Assembly: GCA_018623655.1 (NCBI GenBank)
Contig: JAAZVG010000003.1
Span: 1-34,303, forward strand
Source of the DNA: Flavobacteriaceae bacterium
GTDB taxonomy: Bacteria; Bacteroidota; Bacteroidia; Flavobacteriales; Flavobacteriaceae
Direction of reading: 5' to 3'
Length of the DNA: 34,303 bases
Shown: positions 8,261-16,126 of the stretch, one piece after another
How the letters are laid out: each line of letters starts with the position of its first letter
Position numbering within the stretch: position 1 is the first letter of the stretch
Translations under genes and position numbers: made by a program
Notes under the pieces: generated by a model
What the model saw: the letters and a program-made list of their open reading frames with translations, nothing else
Database searches by the model: none
Told to the model about the DNA's origin: nothing

Positions 8261-9501
8261 GAAGCGGCTTTTAGGTTTTCTAAAGCGATTGCTGATTCAC
8301 CGGATAACTTCTCCTGAACATAATTTTTATCTACCTTGAGTTGTTTGATTGACTCCTTAGAAGGTAGCTCATACATTGCATCAGTAAGCACTGCTTCACA
8401 CAAACTCCTAAGTCCTCTAGCTCCTAAATCGTGCTCTAGCGCTTTGTCAACCAAAATTTCTAAAGCATCATGGGTGACCTCAAGGACAATATCGTCGATG
8501 GCAAATAGTTTTTGATACTGCTTAATAATCGCATTTTTGGGCTCAGTAAGTATGGATAACAAACTGTCCTTATCTAATGGATTCATGTGTGATAGCACCG
8601 GGAGCCTACCGATGATTTCAGGAATTAAGCCAAAACTTTTGATGTCTTTTGGGCTTATGTATTGAAGTAAATTTTCTTTATCGACTTGACCGCTCTCTAT
8701 TGAGCTGCTATAGCCCACCGATTGTCTATTAAGACGCTTAGAAATGTGTCTTTCAATACCGTCAAATGCTCCTCCTGCTATGAATAAAATATTCGAAGTA
8801 TCAACTTCTATAAATTTCTGATCGGGATGTTTACGACCTCCTTTAGGTGGAACGTTTACCGTTGTACCTTCAAGTAGTTTTAATAATCCCTGTTGTACAC
8901 CTTCCCCAGATACATCTCGAGTGATTGATGGGTTATCGCTCTTTCTGGCAATTTTATCAATCTCATCGATAAAAACAATTCCTCTTTGAGCGCGTTCAAG
9001 ATCGTAGTCTGCAGCCTGTAAAAGTCTGGTGAGTATGCTTTCAACGTCTTCACCAACATACCCAGCTTCAGTTAACACCGTGGCATCTACAATAGCTAAA
9101 GGAACCTCGAGCATTTTTGCAATGGTCTTAGCTACTAAGGTCTTACCTGTTCCGGTTTGTCCTACGATAAGAATATTGCTTTTCTGAATTTCAACCTCGT
9201 TATCGTCATTGGTTTGCAATAAACGCTTGTAGTGATTGTAAACTGCCACTGATAAGACTTTTTTGGTCTTGTCTTGACCAATAACATAAGTGTCTAAAAA
9301 TGCCTTTATTTCTATTGGCTTTTTAAGCGCTAATGCCTCTGATAATTCTGCCTTTTTATTTTCTTTACGCTCTTCTGAGATAATGTGATGAGCTTGTTCA
9401 ATGCAGGCATCACAAATATGAGCGTCAATTCCTGCAATTAGAATTTCGGTTTCTTCTTTTTTTCTTCCACAAAAGGAACACTGTAACGATTTATCGCTCA
9501 T
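8257..9501 (-). CDS. clpX: ATP-dependent protease ATPase subunit ClpX
   Basis: AAA+ unfoldase that delivers substrates to ClpP. The 414-residue protein has an N-terminal zinc-binding domain (Cys 8, 11, 30, 33), Walker A GQTGTGKT at 114-121, pore loop GYVG at 147-150, Walker B IVFIDE at 175-180, and the RKH loop at 223-225. The ClpP-docking tripeptide, IGF in E. coli, reads VGY at 262-264. It is the third gene of the tig-clpP-clpX operon, 9 bases after clpP. No terminator is visible after it; its stop overlaps the GH3-family gene. Confidence 0.97.
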   Translation of the reverse strand: MSDKSLQCSFCGRKKEETEILIAGIDAHICDACIEQAHHIISEERKENKKAELSEALALKKPIEIKAFLDTYVIGQDKTKKVLSVAVYNHYKRLLQTNDDNEVEIQKSNILIVGQTGTGKTLVAKTIAKMLEVPLAIVDATVLTEAGYVGEDVESILTRLLQAADYDLERAQRGIVFIDEIDKIARKSDNPSITRDVSGEGVQQGLLKLLEGTTVNVPPKGGRKHPDQKFIEVDTSNILFIAGGAFDGIERHISKRLNRQSVGYSSSIESGQVDKENLLQYISPKDIKSFGLIPEIIGRLPVLSHMNPLDKDSLLSILTEPKNAIIKQYQKLFAIDDIVLEVTHDALEILVDKALEHDLGARGLRSLCEAVLTDAMYELPSKESIKQLKVDKNYVQEKLSGESAIALENLKAAS

Positions 9502-9510
9502 GAGAAGTTG

Positions 9511-10185
9511 TTACGAACGAACTAGAATTTCGTCAATCATTCCGTACTCTTTGGCAGCTTCTGCTCTCATCCAGTAATCACGGTCTGAATCTTCGTAAAC
9601 CTTATCAAAGGTTTGCTTGCTATGTTTGGCAATGATTTCGTATAATTCGTCTTTCAATTTAAGAATTTCTCTCGCTGTGATTTCGATGTCTGATGCTTGA
9701 CCTTGAGCCCCTCCAAGAGGTTGGTGAATCATCACTCTAGAATGCTTAAGCCCACTTCTTTTACCTTCTGCACCAGCGCATAATAATACGGCAGCCATTG
9801 AAGCAGCTATACCCGTACAAATAGTGGCCACATCAGGACGGATAAATTGCATCGTGTCATAGATACCTAAACCGGCATATACACTTCCTCCTGGTGAGTT
9901 GATGTAGATTTGGATGTCTTTGCTTGCGTCAGTGCTCTCTAAAAATAGTAGCTGTGCCTGAACAATATTTGCAACTTGATCATTAATGCCTGTGCCCAAG
10001 AATATAATTCGATCCATCATCAGTCTTGAAAACACGTCGAAGATGGCAATATTCATTTGACGCTCTTCAATAATATTAGGTGTAAGGCCTACAGGAGTCA
10101 TACTCGACACGATTTGGTCATAATATAAAGAGCTGATACCCTGATCTTTTGTTGCAAATTTCTTGAATTCTTTACCGTAGTCCAT
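9511..10185 (-). CDS. clpP: ATP-dependent Clp protease proteolytic subunit ClpP
   Basis: Serine protease that forms the tetradecameric chamber of ClpXP. Catalytic residues are Ser129 (GIAASMA), His154 (MIHQPLGG) and Asp203 (DRDYW). The 224-residue length gives an N-terminal leader about 20-30 residues longer than E. coli, as is usual in Bacteroidota and perhaps processed. It lies 38 bases after tig and 9 before clpX, the classic order for folding and degradation of new proteins. Confidence 0.97.
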   Translation of the reverse strand: MDYGKEFKKFATKDQGISSLYYDQIVSSMTPVGLTPNIIEERQMNIAIFDVFSRLMMDRIIFLGTGINDQVANIVQAQLLFLESTDASKDIQIYINSPGGSVYAGLGIYDTMQFIRPDVATICTGIAASMAAVLLCAGAEGKRSGLKHSRVMIHQPLGGAQGQASDIEITAREILKLKDELYEIIAKHSKQTFDKVYEDSDRDYWMRAEAAKEYGMIDEILVRS

Positions 10186-10223
10186 TTCCTAATTAACTGC
10201 TTTTACATTTAAAGATACTTTAA

Positions 10224-11546
10224 TTATGCGTATGCTTCTTTTATGAAGTCTTCGAAGCTAATCGCTTTCTCTTTTACTTTCCCTTCTTTTTTGAATAAAC
10301 CTAATAACTTTTCATTCATCACTTGAGTGGATAAACGACGAACCTCTTCTTGATTTTGCATAATAGAAGCGGTGATTTGATCAACTTCTTGATCGCTTGG
10401 ATTCATTCTTCCAAATTGTGCCATTTGACTACGTACATAACCACCAGCATAATCTTTTAATTCATCGAACGATACTTGTAGGTCGTAAGTTTTGATTAGA
10501 TCTGCCTCGATCAGTTGGTAACGGATCCCTTTTTCTGAACGCTCGTATTCAGCCTTTGCCTCTTCTTCGGTAAGTTCCTTCTCTCCACCAAATTGAATCC
10601 ATCGAGTTAAAAATTCTGACGGAAGATCGAATTTAGTTTCTGCGATAACTGCCTCTGTAAAATCATTCATAAACTTCTGATCGGCTTGCTGCACGAATTG
10701 CAACTCAGAATCAGCTTTGATTTTCTCCTTCATTTCTTTAACTGAGTCAACAGTACCTTCACCGAAAAGCTTATCAAAGAATGTCTGGTCTAAAGCAGCA
10801 GGTTCACGGCGATTGATTTCACTTATTGAGAATTCAATTTCGATTGCTAGTCCACCTGCTTCTTCATTAGATATACCTAAAACTCTGGCAAGCTCAGAAT
10901 CTTTTTCAAAGAGACCTTTTGTTTTAACCTTTACTACATCGCCCACCTTTGCCCCGATAAATTTCTTAGCTGAGGCCTTGCTCTTAATTGTTTTTAAAAC
11001 AAGAGTAGTTGTGTTTTCAATTTTTGGGTCTTCTGCAGTGATAAGTCCGGTAATCTCGTCACCTGCCTCTACTTCATTCTTAGAATGAAGAGAGCCGTAT
11101 TGTTCTTGTAAGCGAACTACTTGTTCATCAATACTTTTGTTTGAAGCAGTGATCTTGTAATTGGTAATCGCTTTTTTTGTCTTAATTGCAGGAGTGATTT
11201 CAGGAGCTAGTCCTATTTCAAAGTCGAAATGTAGTGTTTCTGCTTTCCAATCAAAATCTTCGCGCTCTTTCGGGAGAGGGTTTCCTAAAAGGGCTAATTT
11301 CTCATCTTCGACGTATTTTCCGATTTCTGCTTGTAATATTTTGTTGATTTCGTCAACGAGTACTGCTTGACCGTACTGTTTTTTTATCAGCCCCAGAGGT
11401 ACCTGTCCTTTCCTAAACCCTGGGATATTTGCATTTTTTCTATAATTGCCAAGTACAGTATCAACCTTCTCTTGGTAATCAGAAGACTCTAAACTAATCG
11501 TGATTAGCGCGTGTAATGGAGCAAGCTCTTTTTTGCTGACCTTCAT
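10224..11546 (-). CDS. tig: Trigger factor (ribosome-associated chaperone)
   Basis: First gene of the tig-clpP-clpX operon. Trigger factor binds at the ribosome exit tunnel and shields nascent chains. The 440-residue protein has the ribosome-binding signature GFRKGQVP at 43-50 in its N-terminal domain. The middle region is a divergent form of the FKBP-type isomerase domain, as often in Bacteroidota, followed by a helical C-terminal domain rich in Glu, Lys and Gln. The promoter upstream is the best match in the window, and the leader is about 22 bases. Confidence 0.95.
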   Translation of the reverse strand: MKVSKKELAPLHALITISLESSDYQEKVDTVLGNYRKNANIPGFRKGQVPLGLIKKQYGQAVLVDEINKILQAEIGKYVEDEKLALLGNPLPKEREDFDWKAETLHFDFEIGLAPEITPAIKTKKAITNYKITASNKSIDEQVVRLQEQYGSLHSKNEVEAGDEITGLITAEDPKIENTTTLVLKTIKSKASAKKFIGAKVGDVVKVKTKGLFEKDSELARVLGISNEEAGGLAIEIEFSISEINRREPAALDQTFFDKLFGEGTVDSVKEMKEKIKADSELQFVQQADQKFMNDFTEAVIAETKFDLPSEFLTRWIQFGGEKELTEEEAKAEYERSEKGIRYQLIEADLIKTYDLQVSFDELKDYAGGYVRSQMAQFGRMNPSDQEVDQITASIMQNQEEVRRLSTQVMNEKLLGLFKKEGKVKEKAISFEDFIKEAYA

Positions 11547-11574
11547 AATAGATCCTAAATTTTAAAACGAGCCG

Positions 11575-11605
11575 CAAAATTAGTTTATTTTAATAGCGCT
11601 TACAA
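11575..11605 (-). promoter_or_regulatory. Promoter of the tig-clpP-clpX operon
   Basis: On the - strand, TTG (11605-11603), 20 bases, then TAATTTTG followed by C (11582-11575). This fits the Bacteroidota TTG-N19..21-TAnnTTTG consensus exactly. The TTG lies beside the stop codon of the upstream hydrolase gene, so tig has its own promoter even though the gene before it is in the same direction. Confidence 0.8.
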
Positions 11606-12364
11606 GTTTAAAAATTTCGAAACGGCTTCACCAAAAATCAATGGTTGCTCTGCGTGAAGCCAATGTCCCGCATCAGGTATAGAAACTAGTTCAAAGTTGG
11701 GATATTGCTTTTTCAGCGCGATAATATCTTCTTCTTCGATGTAGTTTGATTCAAGTCCTCGAATAAAAAGGGCAGGGGTATATAATTTTGGCTCTTCAGG
11801 TAGGGCTTTACCGATTCGTTCGGGATGAGCTTTAAAAAGATTGAGATTACATTTTACCGACAGAATTCTATCACTAGTTCGCTCTAGATTCTTTAATAGA
11901 AATTGTCGTAAACCGACTTCTGGAAATAAGGGGGCTAAAAATTCATCAGCCTCTTTTCTGCTCTGAAATTGTTGCTCATTTACTTCACTTAATGCTTCTA
12001 AAATTTCAGTATGATGTGGCAGATAGGCCCTAGAAGCAATATCTACTACAATAAGTCGATCAACTCGTTCTGGAAATTGTTGCGCAACAAATTGGGCAGT
12101 TTTTCCGCCCATTGAATGACCTAGAAGATCAAATGTATCTATATCGTTACGATCTGCATAATCAATGACATCCTTACTCATAATCTCATAGCTGAACTCG
12201 TCGCTATGAAAACTTCTTCCATGGTTTCTAGCATCTAATAAATGCACTGATCGCCCTCTTTCAGCCCACTTTTTGGCAAAGGTTTTCCAATTGTCTCCAC
12301 TACCTAGAAATCCGTGTAAGACCAGAAGCGGTTTTCCTTCACCAATAATATTCGAGTGCAGCAT
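11600..12364 (-). CDS. Alpha/beta-fold hydrolase (YbfF-like esterase)
   Basis: A 254-residue single-domain hydrolase. Nucleophile Ser84 sits in GHSMGG (82-87), a likely acid is Asp108 in VVDIA, and the base is His234 in DAGHW. These positions resemble the E. coli esterase YbfF. The oxyanion-hole text is HGFLGSGDNW (17-26), and DARNHGRS (44-51) is typical of this group. Natural substrate is unknown; acyl-ester or thioester hydrolysis is plausible. It starts 4 bases after the pdxJ stop, so it is probably co-transcribed with it. Confidence 0.88.
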   Translation of the reverse strand: MLHSNIIGEGKPLLVLHGFLGSGDNWKTFAKKWAERGRSVHLLDARNHGRSFHSDEFSYEIMSKDVIDYADRNDIDTFDLLGHSMGGKTAQFVAQQFPERVDRLIVVDIASRAYLPHHTEILEALSEVNEQQFQSRKEADEFLAPLFPEVGLRQFLLKNLERTSDRILSVKCNLNLFKAHPERIGKALPEEPKLYTPALFIRGLESNYIEEEDIIALKKQYPNFELVSIPDAGHWLHAEQPLIFGEAVSKFLNL

Positions 12365-12368
12365 ATTA

Positions 12369-13091
12369 CTAGGGGTTTTCTAATCTATGTAGGTATTGAT
12401 TAACTACATTGTCTAAACCGAAGTAAATCGCTTCGCATATCAGTGCGTGTCCGATAGAAACCTCTAATAGATTGGGAATCGATTTTGCAAAAAATGCAAT
12501 ATTTTCTAAGGATAAGTCGTGACCTGCATTAACCCCTAAACCTGATTGTTCAGCGATTTTTGCAGTAGCAATGAAATCTTTTACTGCCTCCTTGCGATTT
12601 AATAGGTATTTTGAGGCATAGGGCTCAGTGTATAATTCAATGCGATCAGTTCCCGTTTTGGCTGCAGCCTCAACCATGCTTGGGTTGGCATCAAGAAATA
12701 TAGAAGTCCTTATCCCTTCTTTTTTAAAGGTAGTAATCACTTCGGCCAGAAAATCTGCATGTTTTTTACAATCCCAACCAGAATCAGAGGTAATCGCACT
12801 GGGAGCGTCGGGAACTAAGGTAACTTGTTCAGGCTTCACCTCTAAAACCAGGTCAATAAACGACTCAATAGGATTTCCCTCGATATTAAATTCGGTGTGA
12901 ACGATAGGACGTAATAATCTAGCGTCCTCATAACGAATGTGTCTTTCATCAGGTCGCGGATGTACTGTGATTCCTTGACCTCCAAAATTCTGAATATCCG
13001 TCGCGGTTTTTATCAGATTTGGATTATTGTGACCACGGGCATTTCGAAGGGTTGCCCATTTGTTAATATTGACACTAAGTTTTGCCGGCAT
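12369..13091 (-). CDS. pdxJ: Pyridoxine 5'-phosphate synthase PdxJ
   Basis: Last step of the DXP-dependent vitamin B6 pathway: ring closure from 3-amino-2-oxopropyl phosphate and 1-deoxyxylulose 5-phosphate. The 240-residue length is normal. Active-site residues seen are His44 (TVHPR), Glu71 (NIEGNP) and His191 (NAGHDL), matching the E. coli His45/Glu72/His193 set. It diverges from the CBS-nadK operon. Other B6 genes are not in the window. Confidence 0.96.
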   Translation of the reverse strand: MPAKLSVNINKWATLRNARGHNNPNLIKTATDIQNFGGQGITVHPRPDERHIRYEDARLLRPIVHTEFNIEGNPIESFIDLVLEVKPEQVTLVPDAPSAITSDSGWDCKKHADFLAEVITTFKKEGIRTSIFLDANPSMVEAAAKTGTDRIELYTEPYASKYLLNRKEAVKDFIATAKIAEQSGLGVNAGHDLSLENIAFFAKSIPNLLEVSIGHALICEAIYFGLDNVVNQYLHRLENP

Positions 13092-13113
13092 AGCTCATTG
13101 CATTTACAGAGTA

Positions 13114-13121
13114 CAAAAATA
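13114..13121 (-). promoter_or_regulatory. Putative -7 box (TATTTTTG) of pdxJ
   Basis: Perfect TAnnTTTG on the - strand, 22 bases before the pdxJ ATG, giving a leader of about 15 bases. The -33 region is not convincing. Confidence 0.5.
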
Positions 13122-13168
13122 GACAATTAAGACCCCTTTGAATGTCTCAAATATCCGTAATTTGCAAT

Positions 13169-13840
13169 ATGAATTTCTCTCAGGTCGCATTTCAGGAACT
13201 TTTAAACCATAGCACGCCTATTTTTTACATAGATAGCCATGTAGAAGAGGTTAAAGAATTCTTTGAAGATGGTCGTTTCTCACATGTGGCGATCTACGAT
13301 AACCAGCGTTTCTTAGGTAATTTGTCTTCACATACATTGTATCCAGTGGAGAACGATGAAACTTTATACTCATTGATTGACGAGCTTGAGTCTTTTTGGG
13401 TTGGAGAAACTACCCACTGGGTGAGTGTTTTTGACAAACTATTAAAGTCGGGTGCTGATTTGATACCTGTTATCGACAATACCGGGTTACACAAAGGCTA
13501 TTATTTACTTGAAGATATTGAGGCGATGTTTGGTCAAAGTACCTTTATTCAGGAATCCGGTGAGGTTTTTATTATCAGTAGTGATCCATCGAACTTTTCA
13601 GTCAGCACGATCGTACAGCTCATAGAAAGGAATCAAGGCCATGTAGTCGGTCTTTTAATGACATCTTCAGATGAGTCGATGAGAGAAGTTGCTGTCAAGG
13701 TCATTTCTGAAAATTTTACCCAAATTCTAAGCGAACTCCGACGCTATAGTTATCAAATCGATTATGCACCGGGAAATGATTTGTATTTCGAACAATTAAA
13801 AGAGCGATCAGATTACCTAACCAATTATCTTAATTTATGA
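13169..13840 (+). CDS. CBS-domain protein
   Basis: First gene of the nadK-uppS-bamA-skp operon. The 223-residue protein has two CBS-like segments in its first half (FSHVAIYDNQRFLGNL and DLIPVIDNTGLHKGYYLLEDI) and an ACT-like or other small fold in the rest. CBS pairs bind adenosyl ligands and act as sensors, but the ligand here is unknown. An in-frame ATG at 13142 exists. I prefer 13169 because a near -7 box (TAATTTGC, one base short, 13158-13165) lies between the two and the family match begins at MNFSQVAFQELL. Its stop overlaps the nadK start in ATGA, so control of NAD kinase is one possible role. Confidence 0.82.
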   Translation: MNFSQVAFQELLNHSTPIFYIDSHVEEVKEFFEDGRFSHVAIYDNQRFLGNLSSHTLYPVENDETLYSLIDELESFWVGETTHWVSVFDKLLKSGADLIPVIDNTGLHKGYYLLEDIEAMFGQSTFIQESGEVFIISSDPSNFSVSTIVQLIERNQGHVVGLLMTSSDESMREVAVKVISENFTQILSELRRYSYQIDYAPGNDLYFEQLKERSDYLTNYLNL

Positions 13841-14736
13841 AGAAAGAGGGGGTGAAGATTGCTTTATACAGTTTGCAACTTAACGAAGTCGATATTGTTT
13901 TTTTAGCCGATTTGGTTTTAGAATTGAAGCAAACAGGCTACCAACTCAGTGTAGAGGCAGAATTTGCAGATTCTTTGGCTACTTATCTTCCAGATACACA
14001 TTTTTCGGTGTTTACTTCGGCATCTGAATTAAAGAAAATGGAGGCTGATTTAATGCTCAGTATTGGTGGAGATGGTACCATGCTTCGTGCCGCCACCTTT
14101 ATTGGAGACTCCGAATTGCCACTAATTGGTGTCAATTTGGGAAGATTAGGTTTTTTAGCTACCCTACAGCGTGAGAATGTCGTTGAAGCCTTAGAGCGAT
14201 TTTCGCAAGGGAATTACCGAGTTGAGGAGCGTAGCTTGTTACAAGCTCAACTCAAGGGAGAAAGTGGCGCTTTCGGAAAGATTGATTATGCTTTGAATGA
14301 AGTTGCTGTAAGTCGAAAAGATACGACAAGCATGATCACCATTGAGACTTGGCTTGACGGAGTATATCTTACCACGTATTGGGCCGATGGTCTATTAATT
14401 GCTACTCCTACGGGATCGACCGGCTATTCTCTTAGTTGTGGAGGGCCAGTGGTTTCACCGCATTCCTCTTCTCTAGTCGTTACCCCGGTAGCACCACATC
14501 ATTTAAATGCCAGACCCTTAATTATTGAAGATCGTACTGAAATCAGATTAAAGGTAGATTCTAGAGAGCCGCAACATTTAGTATCTCTAGATTCTAGAAT
14601 AAGCACTGTAGACAATGGACAAGAATTGTGTATTCGTAAGGCTCCATTTGTATTGAAATTAGTCGTTTTCGAAGAGGATCATTTTTTTCAAACACTTAGA
14701 GAAAAACTCCTCTGGGGAGAGGATAAAAGAAATTGA
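13837..14736 (+). CDS. nadK: NAD kinase
   Basis: Phosphorylates NAD to NADP. The 299-residue protein has the GGDGT signature at 77-81, the NE motif at 154-155 and the glycine-rich segment around residues 184-208 (DGLLIATPTGSTGYSLS). The start codon overlaps the CBS gene stop (ATGA), implying translational coupling. It is followed 2 bases later by the DUF6089 gene. I see nothing missing in the active site. Confidence 0.96.
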   Translation: MKKEGVKIALYSLQLNEVDIVFLADLVLELKQTGYQLSVEAEFADSLATYLPDTHFSVFTSASELKKMEADLMLSIGGDGTMLRAATFIGDSELPLIGVNLGRLGFLATLQRENVVEALERFSQGNYRVEERSLLQAQLKGESGAFGKIDYALNEVAVSRKDTTSMITIETWLDGVYLTTYWADGLLIATPTGSTGYSLSCGGPVVSPHSSSLVVTPVAPHHLNARPLIIEDRTEIRLKVDSREPQHLVSLDSRISTVDNGQELCIRKAPFVLKLVVFEEDHFFQTLREKLLWGEDKRN

Positions 14737-14738
14737 TT

Positions 14739-15365
14739 ATGAACTGGAGATTTAAGATTGCCTTTGCCTTTTTTGGATTTGTTAGCATATGCATGAAGGC
14801 TCAAGATATCAGAGCTGTAGAGTTGGGAACTTCAATTCACGGTGTGATCGCCATTGGTGACACACCCCTAGAGAATTATACTCCAAAAACATCTGTAGCT
14901 TTAGTAGCTAGGTATAATTTACCCTATCGATTGGCGATTCGGGCAAGTTTCGCACCCACCTATCGTTATACCGCTTTGACATCTTGGGATGTTTACAAAT
15001 CAACACGTGTCGCTCTTGGACTAGAATATCATTTTAGTGATTTTAACGTTTACGATGGAAGGAGGCAATTCACTAACTATGTAATGTTAGGAGGGACTTA
15101 CCAGTTTGGGAAGTTACCTCGACGAAACTGGAATCTTGTTTCGAAGGAACGATTAGGTGCAATGGTAGGATTTGGTGCTAAATTTAGAGCTTTCCCAAAG
15201 CTGGTTGTTTCGGCTGAAATTGCCTCCGGATACCTATTCTCGGATGATTACGATCGACTTGCAGAACCAGCGACTAGCCTTGCCACTTATTACGATCGCT
15301 CAGGGAACGACTGGTACCTGTTTCCTAATTTAACAATAACCTATACCTTTGCCCCCAAATTTTAG
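14739..15365 (+). CDS. DUF6089-like outer membrane beta-barrel protein
   Basis: A 208-residue exported protein of unknown function. Residues 1-22 form a signal peptide (hydrophobic 6-19, cleavage after CMKAQ). The rest alternates aromatic and polar residues as in a small outer-membrane barrel and ends in ITYTFAPKF, a barrel-type C terminus. The position between nadK and uppS is where Flavobacteria carry DUF6089 genes. A TTG at 14733 is in frame and overlaps the nadK stop; the ATG at 14739 gives the cleaner signal peptide. Its place directly upstream of uppS and bamA suggests an envelope role, but that is inference. Confidence 0.8.
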   Translation: MNWRFKIAFAFFGFVSICMKAQDIRAVELGTSIHGVIAIGDTPLENYTPKTSVALVARYNLPYRLAIRASFAPTYRYTALTSWDVYKSTRVALGLEYHFSDFNVYDGRRQFTNYVMLGGTYQFGKLPRRNWNLVSKERLGAMVGFGAKFRAFPKLVVSAEIASGYLFSDDYDRLAEPATSLATYYDRSGNDWYLFPNLTITYTFAPKF

Positions 15366-15379
15366 CCTACCCGATTATA

Positions 15380-16126
15380 ATGATTGAGAATAAAACCGAG
15401 CACTTAGGCCCGAATCACCTTGCTATCATCATGGATGGTAACGGTCGTTGGGCAAAAGCAAAAGGAATGCCGAGGGCTTTTGGGCATGAATCTGGTTTTA
15501 GAGCCGTTCGAGTGATAGTAGAAGCTTGTGTTAAGCACGGTATTGATTTCTTAACGCTTTATGCATTTTCTACAGAGAATTGGCTAAGACCTAAGCATGA
15601 GATCGATATCCTCATGAGAATTCTTCTTAAGGCGCTGAAGTCTGAACTCGCTACCATGCAAGAGAATAATATTCGTCTGAAGACCGTTGGTAATTTAGAT
15701 CGATTACCAGCACCGATAGTCGAAACACTACTGAATGTAGTCGAACAGACTGCATCAAATACGGGAATGACATTAATACTAGCTTTGAGTTATGGTGGTC
15801 GTGAAGAAATTACTTCTGCCACTCGAACCATTGCTGAAAAAGTTAAAAATGGCTTAATTCGTCCCGAAGATGTCGATGAGTCAATGTTAAATGAGCATCT
15901 TTACACCGCAAAATACCCTCCTGTCGATTTATTGATTCGAACAAGTGGCGAAAAACGCATAAGTAATTTCCTACTGTGGCAAATGGCTTATGCGGAATTG
16001 TATTTTACTGAAACCCATTGGCCAGACTTTACCGAAGCCCATTTGGAGAAGGCCTTAGTTGATTATAAACAAAGAGAACGAAGATTTGGAAAGACTAGTG
16101 AGCAGCTTGAAAAAGCTACAAAATAA
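15380..16126 (+). CDS. uppS: Isoprenyl transferase / undecaprenyl diphosphate synthase
   Basis: cis-Prenyltransferase that makes undecaprenyl diphosphate, the lipid carrier of peptidoglycan and other glycans. The 248-residue protein has catalytic Asp19 in IMDGNGRW (17-24), the Asn of STENW (64-68), and RTSGEKRISNFLLWQ at 187-201 with the Arg and Ser residues that hold the pyrophosphate of isopentenyl diphosphate. It lies 14 bases after the DUF6089 gene, and its end overlaps the likely bamA start by 20 bases. Confidence 0.96.
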   Translation: MIENKTEHLGPNHLAIIMDGNGRWAKAKGMPRAFGHESGFRAVRVIVEACVKHGIDFLTLYAFSTENWLRPKHEIDILMRILLKALKSELATMQENNIRLKTVGNLDRLPAPIVETLLNVVEQTASNTGMTLILALSYGGREEITSATRTIAEKVKNGLIRPEDVDESMLNEHLYTAKYPPVDLLIRTSGEKRISNFLLWQMAYAELYFTETHWPDFTEAHLEKALVDYKQRERRFGKTSEQLEKATK

